Source: Gemmobacter sp. (GTDB lineage Bacteria > Pseudomonadota > Alphaproteobacteria > Rhodobacterales > Rhodobacteraceae). From it: a stretch of 9,377 nucleotides of DNA. Below are positions 1-6,423 of the stretch, in pieces. The translations under genes and the position numbers were made by a program. The stretch spans positions 7,635 to 17,011 of the forward strand of contig DOMY01000268.1 in assembly GCA_003509785.1 (NCBI GenBank), read 5' to 3'. Numbering within the stretch: position 1 is the stretch's first letter; every line of letters begins with the position of its first letter. The notes below the pieces were generated by a model. That model saw nothing but the letters and a program-made list of their open reading frames with translations, was not told the DNA's origin and ran no database searches.

Positions 1-1
1 G

Positions 2-421
2 GATCTGCTGTGCTATCGCGCCGAAGGCCCTGCGGCTCTGGTCGAGCGCCAGGCCGCGGCCTGGGATCCGCTGCTGCACTGGACGGCAGAGCGGTTCGGC
101 GCGCCACTGCGCCCCACCTCCGGGGTGATGCCCGTCGCCCAACCCGAACCCAGCCTTGCCGCCTTGTCGGCCGCGGTGCGGGCGCAAAGCCCGTTCGAAC
201 TGGCAGCCCTGCACGATCTTGTGGCGATCACCGGATCGCTGGTTCTGGGTTTGGCCATTGCCGAAAGGCGGCTGGCGCCCCTCGAGGGATTCGCGCTGAG
301 CCGAATCGACGAGCATTGGCAGATCGAACAATGGGGCGCGGATGAGCAGGCAGCCGAAATAGAGGCGATAAAACGCCAGGCCCTGCTGGATGCCGCGCAG
401 TTTTACGGATTGTGCCGGTAA
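2..421 (+). CDS. ATP12 family F1-ATPase assembly chaperone, 3' part (5' end outside window)
   Basis: The open frame enters from the left edge and ends at a TAA, leaving 139 codons of the C-terminal half. It reads DLLCYRAEGP at the start, then a Trp/Leu-rich segment (WDPLLHW), the block ELAALHDLVAITGSLVLGLA and near the end LSRIDEHWQIEQWG. This block order is characteristic of the ATP12 family. In mitochondria ATP12 binds the F1 alpha subunit before the hexamer assembles; alphaproteobacteria carry homologues presumed to act in the cytoplasm on the same subunit. The usual protein is roughly 230-240 residues, so about 100 N-terminal residues lie outside the window. Several internal ATG/GTG codons exist (for example at 125), but the conserved family sequence upstream of them shows they are not the start. 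The stop lies 231 bp before bztA, so the two are probably separate transcription units. I am confident of the family; bacterial function is inferred from the family. Confidence 0.9.
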   Translation, partial: DLLCYRAEGPAALVERQAAAWDPLLHWTAERFGAPLRPTSGVMPVAQPEPSLAALSAAVRAQSPFELAALHDLVAITGSLVLGLAIAERRLAPLEGFALSRIDEHWQIEQWGADEQAAEIEAIKRQALLDAAQFYGLCR

Positions 422-520
422 CAATATTGCACAGTTTATAGGCAGCGCAACTGGTTCTTGCGTCAAGCACTAGGCAAGACAGGCCGTGACAGGGTGTTAC
501 CGCCAACAGGCCGGTTTCAC

Positions 521-550
521 TTGACGATCCAAAGCGCTTTACACGAAACT
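521..550 (+). promoter_or_regulatory. Candidate bztA promoter overlapping a perfect palindrome
   Basis: TTGACG at 521-526 is one base from the sigma-70 -35 consensus. With an 18-bp spacer the -10 would be GAAACT (545-550), which matches TATAAT at only three positions, so the call is weak. A perfect 10-bp palindrome, AAAGCGCTTT (531-540), sits in the spacer, where a bound regulator would block or remodel polymerase. The palindrome is seen directly; the promoter and operator roles are inference. No convincing sigma-54 element (GG-N10-GC with TTGCA) was found. Confidence 0.35.
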
Positions 551-559
551 GTCGGACAC

Positions 560-633
560 TGAGGGGGCAACCTTCCTCAAGTCGCACACCCCGCCACGGG
601 GTTTCAAAAAACATCCGCCTGAAAACAGGTGGA
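560..633 (+). promoter_or_regulatory. Structured bztA 5' leader: three consecutive potential stem-loops
   Basis: Three short stem-loops can be drawn in a row upstream of bztA. The first pairs 560-567 with 572-579 (8 bp including two G-U, loop CAAC). The second pairs 588-593 with 597-602 (6 bp, perfect, three-base loop). The third pairs 614-621 with 626-633 (8 bp including one G-U, loop AAAA). The last ends seven bases before the ribosome binding site at 640-647. They would lie in the leader RNA if transcription starts near 555. The base pairing is seen by eye; no energy calculation was made, and I recognise no known riboswitch family. Confidence 0.4.
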
Positions 634-652
634 AACTCAGGAAGAGGTACGC

Positions 653-1669
653 ATGAAAAAATCCGTATTCCTTGGCACGCTTTCGGCCGCGGCACTTGTC
701 GCCGGTATCGCAGGCGCAGCCACGCTGGACGACGTCAGGTCGCGCGGCGAGCTGATCTGCGGCGTGAACGTCGGTCTGACCGGCTTTGGCGCCCCGGATG
801 CCAACGGCAACTATCAGGGTTTCGACGTTGCGATCTGCAAGGCCGTCGCTGCAGCCGTGCTGGGCGACGCCTCGAAAGTGAAATATGTGCCGACCACCGG
901 CGAAACCCGCTTCACCGCGCTGGCTTCGGGCGAAGTGGACCTGCTGGTTCGCAACTCCACCTGGACCTTCTCGCGCGATAACGATCTGAAGTTCGATTTC
1001 GTCGCCGTGAACTACTATGACGGCCAGGGCTTCATGGTGAAGAAAGACCTCGGCGTGTCTTCGGCCAAGGAACTTGATGGCGCTACCGTCTGCATCCAGA
1101 CCGGCACCACCACCGAACTGAACCTCGCCGACTTCTTCAAGGCGAATAACATGTCCTACACGCCGGTCACCGTGGCCGACGATTCGGAAGGCCAGCGCCA
1201 GTATCTGGCCGGCGCCTGCGACGCCTATACCACCGATGCTTCGGGCCTTGCCGCCTCGCGCGCCACCATGCCCGACGCCGAAAGCCACATCATCCTGCCG
1301 GAAATCATCTCGAAAGAGCCGCTTGGCCCGCTCGTTCGCCATGGTGACAACCAGTGGGGCGATATCGTTCGCTGGACCTATTTCGCACTGGTTGCCGCCG
1401 AAGAATATGGCGTGACCTCGGCCAATATCGAAGAAGTGGCCACCAGCACCCAGAACCCCGAAGTGAAGCGCCTGCTGGGCCTTGAAGGCGATCTGGGCGC
1501 GATGCTTGGCCTCGACAAAGAGTTTTCGAAGCGCGCCATCGCTGCCGTCGGCAACTATGGCGAAATCTTCGAAGCCAATATCGGTTCGGCAACCCCCATC
1601 GGTCTGGCCCGCGGCCTGAACGCATTGTGGACGCAGGGCGGCCTGCAATACGCCCCGCCCTTCCGCTGA
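653..1669 (+). CDS. bztA: BztA/AapJ-type periplasmic amino acid-binding protein of an ABC importer
   Basis: This 338-residue protein is the substrate-binding component of a general amino acid importer. By analogy with characterised Bzt (Rhodobacter capsulatus) and Aap (Rhizobium) systems it would bind glutamate, glutamine, aspartate or asparagine in the periplasm. The ATG at 653 is chosen because GGAAGAGG (640-647) sits five bases upstream and because it gives a typical Sec signal peptide: MKK, a hydrophobic core (residues 5-20), and a likely cleavage site in AGAA around residues 20-23. There is no lipobox. The mature part follows the family 3 solute-binding-protein pattern: TLDDVRSRGELICGVN at the start, the conserved YQGFDVAICKAVAAAV helix, TGETRFTALASGEVDLLVRN, and a C-terminal GLNALWTQGGLQYAPPFR. 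The length fits the family. It is followed by a strong hairpin and a 115-bp gap before bztB, an arrangement that usually goes with higher expression of the binding protein. Substrate range is inferred, not shown. Confidence 0.96.
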   Translation: MKKSVFLGTLSAAALVAGIAGAATLDDVRSRGELICGVNVGLTGFGAPDANGNYQGFDVAICKAVAAAVLGDASKVKYVPTTGETRFTALASGEVDLLVRNSTWTFSRDNDLKFDFVAVNYYDGQGFMVKKDLGVSSAKELDGATVCIQTGTTTELNLADFFKANNMSYTPVTVADDSEGQRQYLAGACDAYTTDASGLAASRATMPDAESHIILPEIISKEPLGPLVRHGDNQWGDIVRWTYFALVAAEEYGVTSANIEEVATSTQNPEVKRLLGLEGDLGAMLGLDKEFSKRAIAAVGNYGEIFEANIGSATPIGLARGLNALWTQGGLQYAPPFR

Positions 1670-1677
1670 TATCACCG

Positions 1678-1704
1678 ATCCGGGCGCCCCAGCGGCGCCC
1701 GGAT
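1678..1704 (+). terminator. Perfect 11-bp intercistronic stem-loop between bztA and bztB
   Basis: ATCCGGGCGCC (1678-1688) pairs perfectly with GGCGCCCGGAT (1694-1704) around the five-base loop CCAGC. It starts nine bases after the bztA stop. There is no T-run afterwards (GCCTTCTGCC), so it is a poor intrinsic terminator. It more likely acts as a 3' end stabiliser or partial attenuator that leaves more bztA than bztBCD transcript, as is well known for binding-protein-dependent transport operons such as malE-malF. The structure is seen; its role is inference. Confidence 0.65.
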
Positions 1705-1784
1705 GCCTTCTGCCTAACCATCTGACACGCCCGAAAGAACAGGCCATCAAGCCGATTGCGGTCAGATCACTGGGGGTTCCCTAC

Positions 1785-3062
1785 ATGTCACTCGTCCAGG
1801 ACGTGCCGAAAGATAGCTTTCGGCTCTCGATGCTCGTTTATGATACGCGATACAGATCCATCACCATTCAGGTGATCGTTCTGATCCTGTTCATGCTTTT
1901 TCTTTCGTGGTTGGTGAATAACACCATCCAGAACCTTGCCGCCAAAGACCGGACCTTTGACTTCGGGTTCCTGGGCATGCGTGCGGGGTATGATATCAAC
2001 CAGACGCTCATCAGCTACACCAACGACAGCACGCATTTCCGCGCCGCCATGATTGGTCTGCTGAACACGCTGCTTTCTGCGGTGATCGGCTGCGCCATCG
2101 CCACTGTATTGGGCGTGATCGTGGGTGTCTTGCGCCTGTCGAAGAACTGGCTCGTCAGCCGTCTGATGACGGTCTATGTCGAGGTGTTCCGCAATGTGCC
2201 CGTGCTGTTGTGGATCCTGCTTTCCGCCACCATCCTGTCGGAAGCCACGCCCACACCTGCGGATTATCGAGTGACCGAGGCAATGATCGCGGCAGGCGAG
2301 GCCCCCAAGGCCTCGATGCTGCTGGATGACAGCGTGGCGATCACTACGCGGGGTATCAACATCCCCGCTCCGCTGGTAGAGCGCGGGCTGCCGCGGCTGG
2401 AACTCGGGCCGATCTCGATCAATTCCAACATGCTGGCCTTCCTGATCGTTCTCGGGGCAAGCCTCTATGGCTGGCAGATGCTGCGGGCCCATGCCAAGCG
2501 CGTGCAAGAAGCCACCGGCGTTCGCCCGACCACCTGGTGGAAAAGCCTGGCCATCGTGGTGCTGCCCACACTGGCACTGCTGATCGCGATGGGGTTCCAT
2601 CTGGAATACCCGCAGCTGACGCGGTTCAACTTCAACGGCGGGATCGAGCTGTTGCACAGCTTTACCGCGCTGACAGTGGCACTTTCGCTTTATACTGCGG
2701 CCTTCATTGCAGAAATCGTGCGCGCAGGCATCATGGCCATCTCGCGCGGGCAATCCGAGGCTGCCGCCGCTCTGGGTATCCGCCCCGGGCGCACCATGAG
2801 CCTGGTGATCCTGCCACAGGCGCTGCGGGTGATCGTGCCGCCGCTCATCAGCCAGTATCTGAACCTGACGAAGAACACCTCGCTGGCCATCGCGGTCTCC
2901 TACATGGATCTGCGTGGCACGCTGGGCGGCATCACGCTGAACCAGACCGGCAAGGAACTGGAATGTATGCTGCTGATGATGGGTATCTATCTGTGCATCA
3001 GCCTGACCATTTCGGCCCTGATGAACGCGTTCAACCGCGCCGTGAAGCTGAAGGAGCGCTGA
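1785..3062 (+). CDS. bztB: BztB/AapQ-type amino acid ABC transporter permease
   Basis: This 425-residue inner-membrane protein is one half of the heterodimeric channel of the importer. A first membrane helix lies at about residues 27-45 and is followed by the AapQ/BztB-like segment FDFGFLGMRAGYDI (58-71). The transport domain then begins at NTLLSAVIGCAIATVLGVIVG (about 93-113) and VEVFRNVPVLLWILL (about 131-145). A hydrophilic insertion of roughly 65 residues (about 150-215) precedes further helices. The cytoplasmic EAA loop that docks on the ATPase begins at E325 (EAAAALGIRPGRTMSLVILP). It is much longer than the usual His/Glu-type permease (about 220-240 residues), but that is normal for this Bzt/Aap subgroup. 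The ATG at 1785 has only a loose ribosome binding site (GGGGG, 1772-1776). The stop is one base from the bztC start, so translation is probably coupled. Confidence 0.95.
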   Translation: MSLVQDVPKDSFRLSMLVYDTRYRSITIQVIVLILFMLFLSWLVNNTIQNLAAKDRTFDFGFLGMRAGYDINQTLISYTNDSTHFRAAMIGLLNTLLSAVIGCAIATVLGVIVGVLRLSKNWLVSRLMTVYVEVFRNVPVLLWILLSATILSEATPTPADYRVTEAMIAAGEAPKASMLLDDSVAITTRGINIPAPLVERGLPRLELGPISINSNMLAFLIVLGASLYGWQMLRAHAKRVQEATGVRPTTWWKSLAIVVLPTLALLIAMGFHLEYPQLTRFNFNGGIELLHSFTALTVALSLYTAAFIAEIVRAGIMAISRGQSEAAAALGIRPGRTMSLVILPQALRVIVPPLISQYLNLTKNTSLAIAVSYMDLRGTLGGITLNQTGKELECMLLMMGIYLCISLTISALMNAFNRAVKLKER

Positions 3063-3063
3063 G

Positions 3064-4371
3064 ATGACCGATCAACTCACCTTTGTGCGCAACCAGATGC
3101 TTCCGCCGCAAGAGCCGCCGATCCGCGAAGCGGGTGTGGTGAAATGGCTGCGGGAGAACCTGTTTTCCGGCCCGCTCAATACCATCCTGAGTGTGGTGGG
3201 CTTTGCCATCATCCTGTGGCTGGCGGCAAATATCATCCCTTGGCTGCTGCATTCGGTCTGGAATGCCAATTCGCTGGGCGAATGCCGTCAGATCATAGCG
3301 GCCACCTGGGGTGAAGGGGCGACCGGCGCTTGCTGGGCCATGGTGCGCGAACGCTGGCACCAGTATCTGTTCGGCTTCTATCCGATGGATATGTACTGGC
3401 GCCCGACAAGTGCCTTCTTTCTGATGTTCGTGGCGCTGGCTCCGGTTTTGTACAACAACCTGCCCCGCAAGATGATCTGGTTCACCGCAGTATATCCGGC
3501 ACTGGCCTTCTGGCTGCTGTGGGGGGGGTCTGTCTGGTCGCCGGTGGTGGCCATGCTGGGCTTCGTGGTCATGGGCGGGGTGTTCACCCTGCTGAAAGAC
3601 CGGCTGGGTGTGCCGCTGTCTGCCGGGATCGGCTTTGTGGCCGCCGCCTTCTGGTGGCTGGTGCTGCAGGGGCCGCTGGCCAGCGCGATCCATTCGGTGC
3701 TGCCGATCGGCCTGACCAGCGTGGACAGCGATCAATTCGGCGGCTTCCTGCTGTCGATCGTGATCGGGGTCACCGCGATTTCGGCATCCTTGCCGATGGG
3801 ACTCCTGCTGGCCCTGGGGCGGCAATCCGACATGCTGCTGGTGCGCACGCTTTCGGTGGGCTTTATCGAGTTCATCCGGGGTGTGCCGCTGATTACCCTG
3901 CTGTTTACCGCCTCGCTGCTGCTGCAGTACTTCCTGCCGCCGGAAACCAACTTCGACATCATCCTGCGCGTCATCATCCTGGTGACCTTCTTCGCTGCGG
4001 CCTATATCGCCGAGGTGATCCGTGGGGGTCTGGCTGCCCTGCCACGTGGGCAGTACGAGGCCGCCGATGCGCTGGGTCTGGATTACTGGCAGGCGCAACG
4101 GCTGATCGTGATGCCGCAGGCGCTCAAGATCTCGATCCCTGGTATCGTGTCGTCGTTCATTGGCCTGTTCAAGGATACCACGCTGGTGGCCTTTGTCGGT
4201 CTGATGGATCCGCTGAAGGGCATCACCCAGGTCGTGCGTTCGGATATCAACTGGAAAGGCATCTACTGGGAGCCCTACCTGTTTGCCGGCGCCATCTTCT
4301 TTCTCATCTGCTTCGGCATGTCCCGCTACTCCATGTGGCTGGAGCGCAAGCTGAAGACCGACCACCGTTAA
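3064..4371 (+). CDS. bztC: BztC/AapM-type amino acid ABC transporter permease
   Basis: This 435-residue protein is the second permease subunit and presumably pairs with BztB. The N-terminus is cytoplasmic and rich in Pro/Glu, followed by a helix at about residues 38-58. A soluble segment then contains CRQIIAATWG and GACWAMV, ending in YLFGFYP, as in AapM/BztC proteins. Several extra helices precede the conserved transport domain (about 210-430), which includes GFIEFIRGVPLITLLF and the EAA loop starting at E332 (EAADALGLDYWQAQRLIVMP). The ribosome binding site AAGGAG (3051-3056) lies inside the end of bztB, seven bases before the ATG, with one base between the bztB stop and this start. A run of eight G (3521-3528) lies inside the gene and is read in frame as part of LLWGGSVW. 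The last bases of the gene form part of the bztD ribosome binding site, so all three downstream genes are tightly packed. Confidence 0.95.
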   Translation: MTDQLTFVRNQMLPPQEPPIREAGVVKWLRENLFSGPLNTILSVVGFAIILWLAANIIPWLLHSVWNANSLGECRQIIAATWGEGATGACWAMVRERWHQYLFGFYPMDMYWRPTSAFFLMFVALAPVLYNNLPRKMIWFTAVYPALAFWLLWGGSVWSPVVAMLGFVVMGGVFTLLKDRLGVPLSAGIGFVAAAFWWLVLQGPLASAIHSVLPIGLTSVDSDQFGGFLLSIVIGVTAISASLPMGLLLALGRQSDMLLVRTLSVGFIEFIRGVPLITLLFTASLLLQYFLPPETNFDIILRVIILVTFFAAAYIAEVIRGGLAALPRGQYEAADALGLDYWQAQRLIVMPQALKISIPGIVSSFIGLFKDTTLVAFVGLMDPLKGITQVVRSDINWKGIYWEPYLFAGAIFFLICFGMSRYSMWLERKLKTDHR

Positions 4372-4382
4372 GGAGCAATCCC

Positions 4383-5162
4383 ATGTCGGAATCCGCAATC
4401 GACCGCAGCAAGATGACGATCTCGGACGAAGTTGCCGTCCAGATCACCAATATGAACAAATGGTATGGCCAGTTTCACGTGTTGCGCGACGTGAACATGA
4501 CCGTGATGAAGGGCGAAAGGATCGTGATCTGCGGCCCCTCGGGGTCAGGAAAATCGACCCTGATCCGCTGCATCAACCGGCTGGAGGAACATCAGGCCGG
4601 GCAGATCATCGTGGATGGCACCGAACTGACGAATGACCTGAAGAACATCGACAAGGTCCGGTCTGAAGTTGGCATGGTGTTCCAGCACTTCAACCTGTTC
4701 CCGCATCTGACGATTCTGGAAAACTGCACCCTCGCCCCGATCTGGGTGCGCAAGGTGCCGAAGAAGGAAGCCGAAGAAACCGCGATGCATTTCCTGCACA
4801 AGGTCAAGATCCCCGAGCAGGCAAACAAGTATCCGGGCCAGCTTTCTGGTGGTCAGCAGCAGCGCGTGGCCATTGCACGCAGCCTGTGCATGAAACCGCG
4901 CATCATGCTGTTTGATGAACCCACCTCGGCGCTTGATCCCGAAATGATCAAAGAGGTGCTGGATACCATGATCTCTCTGGCCGAAGAGGGAATGACCATG
5001 CTGTGCGTGACGCATGAAATGGGCTTTGCCCAGGCCGTCGCCAACCGCGTCGTGTTCATGGATCAGGGCCAGATCGTCGAACAGAACGAGCCGGTTGAGT
5101 TCTTCCGCAATCCGCAAAGCGAACGGACGAAGCTGTTCCTCAGCCAGATCCTGGGGCACTGA
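4383..5162 (+). CDS. bztD: BztD/AapP-type ATP-binding subunit of the amino acid ABC importer
   Basis: This 259-residue cytoplasmic ATPase powers the importer. All motifs of a polar amino acid ABC ATPase are intact. These are the aromatic A-loop Y28, Walker A GPSGSGKST (51-59), Q-loop Q101 in MVFQHFNLFPHLT, signature LSGGQ (154-158), Walker B IMLFDE (174-179) with catalytic E179, D-loop SALD (182-185) and switch H211 in VTHEMG. The ATG at 4383 is preceded by AAGGAG (4370-4375), which overlaps the bztC stop, with a seven-base spacer. Reading starts earlier would run into the bztC coding region in another frame and give no family sequence. Length is normal for the family. A hairpin and a true T-rich terminator follow within 90 bp, so this is the last gene of the operon. 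Confidence 0.97.
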   Translation: MSESAIDRSKMTISDEVAVQITNMNKWYGQFHVLRDVNMTVMKGERIVICGPSGSGKSTLIRCINRLEEHQAGQIIVDGTELTNDLKNIDKVRSEVGMVFQHFNLFPHLTILENCTLAPIWVRKVPKKEAEETAMHFLHKVKIPEQANKYPGQLSGGQQQRVAIARSLCMKPRIMLFDEPTSALDPEMIKEVLDTMISLAEEGMTMLCVTHEMGFAQAVANRVVFMDQGQIVEQNEPVEFFRNPQSERTKLFLSQILGH

Positions 5163-5169
5163 ACGACAA

Positions 5170-5191
5170 AGCGGGGGCTTTCGCCCCCGCT
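5170..5191 (+). terminator. GC-rich hairpin just after bztD
   Basis: AGCGGGGGC (5170-5178) pairs perfectly with GCCCCCGCT (5183-5191) around loop TTTC, starting seven bases after the bztD stop. No T-run follows on the plus strand. On the minus strand the stem is followed by TTTGTC, a slightly better tail. It may stabilise the 3' end of the transcript or act as a first, weaker terminator in tandem with the one at 5217-5250. Confidence 0.6.
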
Positions 5192-5216
5192 GAATATCTG
5201 CATCGGTATAAAACAG

Positions 5217-5250
5217 AAACGGCGCCTCTGATCGGGCGCCGTTTTGTTTT
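5217..5250 (+). terminator. Rho-independent terminator of bztABCD, probably bidirectional
   Basis: AAACGGCGCC (5217-5226) pairs with GGCGCCGTTT (5235-5244) around an eight-base loop and runs into TTTTGTTTTG, a classic intrinsic terminator for the plus-strand bzt operon. Read on the minus strand the same stem is followed by TTTCTGTTTTATACC, so it can also end the argB-ferredoxin-phosphatase transcript, whose last stop codon is at 5255-5257. It therefore probably serves both converging operons. Confidence 0.88.
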
Positions 5251-5254
5251 GCGA

Positions 5255-5761
5255 TCAGGCGGCGATTTCGCGCGGGATGATGAAATCATCCACGCTTCCC
5301 ATGCCCCAGCCGACCTGATCCCAGCTGTCTATCGCGAAATCGGCCACCAGCGTGGCACCGGTGGGGTAGCGCTGGAATTCGGGATTCAGCGGTGCCCGGG
5401 CAACGATACGATGCGCGAATTCGGCAATGCCGGGGTTGTGGCCGATCATCATCACGCAATCCGCCGAGGCATGGCGCAACACCGCCAGCATCACATCAGG
5501 GCCCGCATGATAGAGGTTCGGCTTCAGCTCCACCACCGGGGCAGCACCGAGCGCGGGCGAGATGCCCTCCCAGGTCTTCTGCGTGCGCAATGCGTCAGAG
5601 CACAGGATCTGCCCCGGCGCATAGCCGCGCGAGGCAAGCCAGGCCCCCAGATCCGCGGCAGCAGCAGTGCCACGCAGGTTCAGCGGGCGGTCATGGTCGC
5701 TCATCAGCGGGTCATCCCAGCTGGATTTCGCATGTCTTGTGAGGATCAGGCGCTTGGTCAT
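5255..5761 (-). CDS. SixA-like histidine phosphatase (phosphoglycerate mutase-like fold)
   Basis: This 168-residue protein belongs to the short SixA branch (COG2062 type) of the histidine phosphatase superfamily. The phospho-acceptor motif is near the N-terminus, TRHAKSSW with R9 and H10. S55 to T60 (SDALRT) supply the second conserved arginine, R59, and H108 in MIGHNPG is the second catalytic histidine. The catalytic set is therefore complete. E. coli SixA removes phosphate from histidine of phosphotransfer proteins; the substrate here cannot be told from sequence, and a small-molecule or protein phosphatase role are both possible. The ATG at 5761 overlaps the stop of the upstream ferredoxin-like gene in ATGA, implying translational coupling. 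It is the last gene of the argB operon, with its stop adjacent to the shared terminator. The length is close to that of E. coli SixA (about 160 residues). Confidence 0.88.
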   Translation of the reverse strand: MTKRLILTRHAKSSWDDPLMSDHDRPLNLRGTAAAADLGAWLASRGYAPGQILCSDALRTQKTWEGISPALGAAPVVELKPNLYHAGPDVMLAVLRHASADCVMMIGHNPGIAEFAHRIVARAPLNPEFQRYPTGATLVADFAIDSWDQVGWGMGSVDDFIIPREIAA

Positions 5762-6423
5762 CGGTCAGTCGGCCTCCCTTGGAACGCCGCCATGTGATAG
5801 GCGGAGTGTTCTGGCAGTCTGGCATAGGAACGCGAGACCGGGCAAGCGCGGCGCACCGCACAACCCTGTGTCATGCAGCCCTGCCCTTCCGGGCTGTCAA
5901 GAAAGCTGTGGCAAGCGGGCACATCATAGCCCGCCTCTGTCAGCGCCCCGGCCGGGCAGGCCGTCAGGCAAGGCCGGGCGCAGCTGTCACAGGGCTTGGC
6001 GGTTCGGGGCGGAAGATCCACATGCTGCTTTAACGCCAATGCGCCCCGGCAGGAAAACAGCAGCCCCTGCGTGGCATGGACCAGCAGGCGCACCGGGCTA
6101 TCCCAACTGCGCCCGGTCCGCAGCGCCCAAGGGTAGAAGGGATGATACGGTGGCCCCCCAAAGGGAAAGATCGCCTTGGCCCGCAGATCACAGGCCATAC
6201 GGCCGATCACCCGGCGCGACCAGCGATCCACCGGATCGGCGGCACCATCCAGCCATTCAGGTTGCGCCGTCAGATGTGGCCAATAGCCGGGCTCGCAAGG
6301 GCCCAACAACAGCAAGCTACGGGTGCCCCGAGGCAGCCCCGGTTCATCCCCGTCCGTGGCAAAACCACCCAGGATTTCAAGATGATGCGCGGCAGCCCGC
6401 GCGGCGATTTCGTCCAGCGTCAC
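5758..6423 (-). CDS. QueG-like iron-sulfur protein with two cysteine clusters (ferredoxin-type)
   Basis: This 221-residue protein begins at a GTG that overlaps the argB stop (GTGA). The C-terminal third carries eight cysteines in two groups: C145, C148, C152 and C156 (CX2CX3CX3CP), then C171, C183, C188 and C194 with a second CP. This spacing suits two [4Fe-4S] clusters. The order recalls the ferredoxin domain of epoxyqueuosine reductase QueG: GLLFSCRGALAL before the first cluster, C171 followed by HSFL (QueG has C-I-S-Y-L), then a CX5CP ending. The N-terminal 140 residues are much shorter than the cobalamin-binding part of QueG and contain unusual aromatic/Pro stretches (FPFGGPPYHPFYPW, 86-99), so a true QueG function is unlikely. 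It is presumably a cytoplasmic redox protein; there is no signal peptide or membrane helix. The coupling to argB and to a phosphatase gene is suggestive, but the role is unknown. Confidence 0.8.
   Translation of the reverse strand: MTLDEIAARAAAHHLEILGGFATDGDEPGLPRGTRSLLLLGPCEPGYWPHLTAQPEWLDGAADPVDRWSRRVIGRMACDLRAKAIFPFGGPPYHPFYPWALRTGRSWDSPVRLLVHATQGLLFSCRGALALKQHVDLPPRTAKPCDSCARPCLTACPAGALTEAGYDVPACHSFLDSPEGQGCMTQGCAVRRACPVSRSYARLPEHSAYHMAAFQGRPTDR

Noticed and set aside
629..652. GTG at 629 as an alternative bztA start
   Set aside because: It would add eight residues including acidic ones before the signal peptide, has no ribosome binding site, and would fall within the third leader stem-loop.
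539..1750. Long minus-strand open frame (about 400 codons) opposite bztA
   Set aside because: It is the mirror of a GC-rich coding strand. It has low-complexity His/Gly/Ala composition, shows no family motifs, and bztA is unambiguous on the plus strand.
3031..4398. Long minus-strand open frame opposite bztC
   Set aside because: The composition is Gln/His/Arg-rich without any recognisable domain. It exists because of codon bias in bztC.
3330..5162. A single 610-codon plus-strand frame that seems to fuse an extra domain to BztD
   Set aside because: The first 350 residues are the out-of-frame shadow of bztC; family sequence begins only at the ATG at 4383, which has its own ribosome binding site.
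5275..5291. Seven-bp perfect inverted repeat GGATGAT / ATCATCC
   Set aside because: It lies within the phosphatase coding sequence, where it encodes conserved-looking Asp-Asp-Phe residues, and upstream of a better terminator. It is probably incidental.
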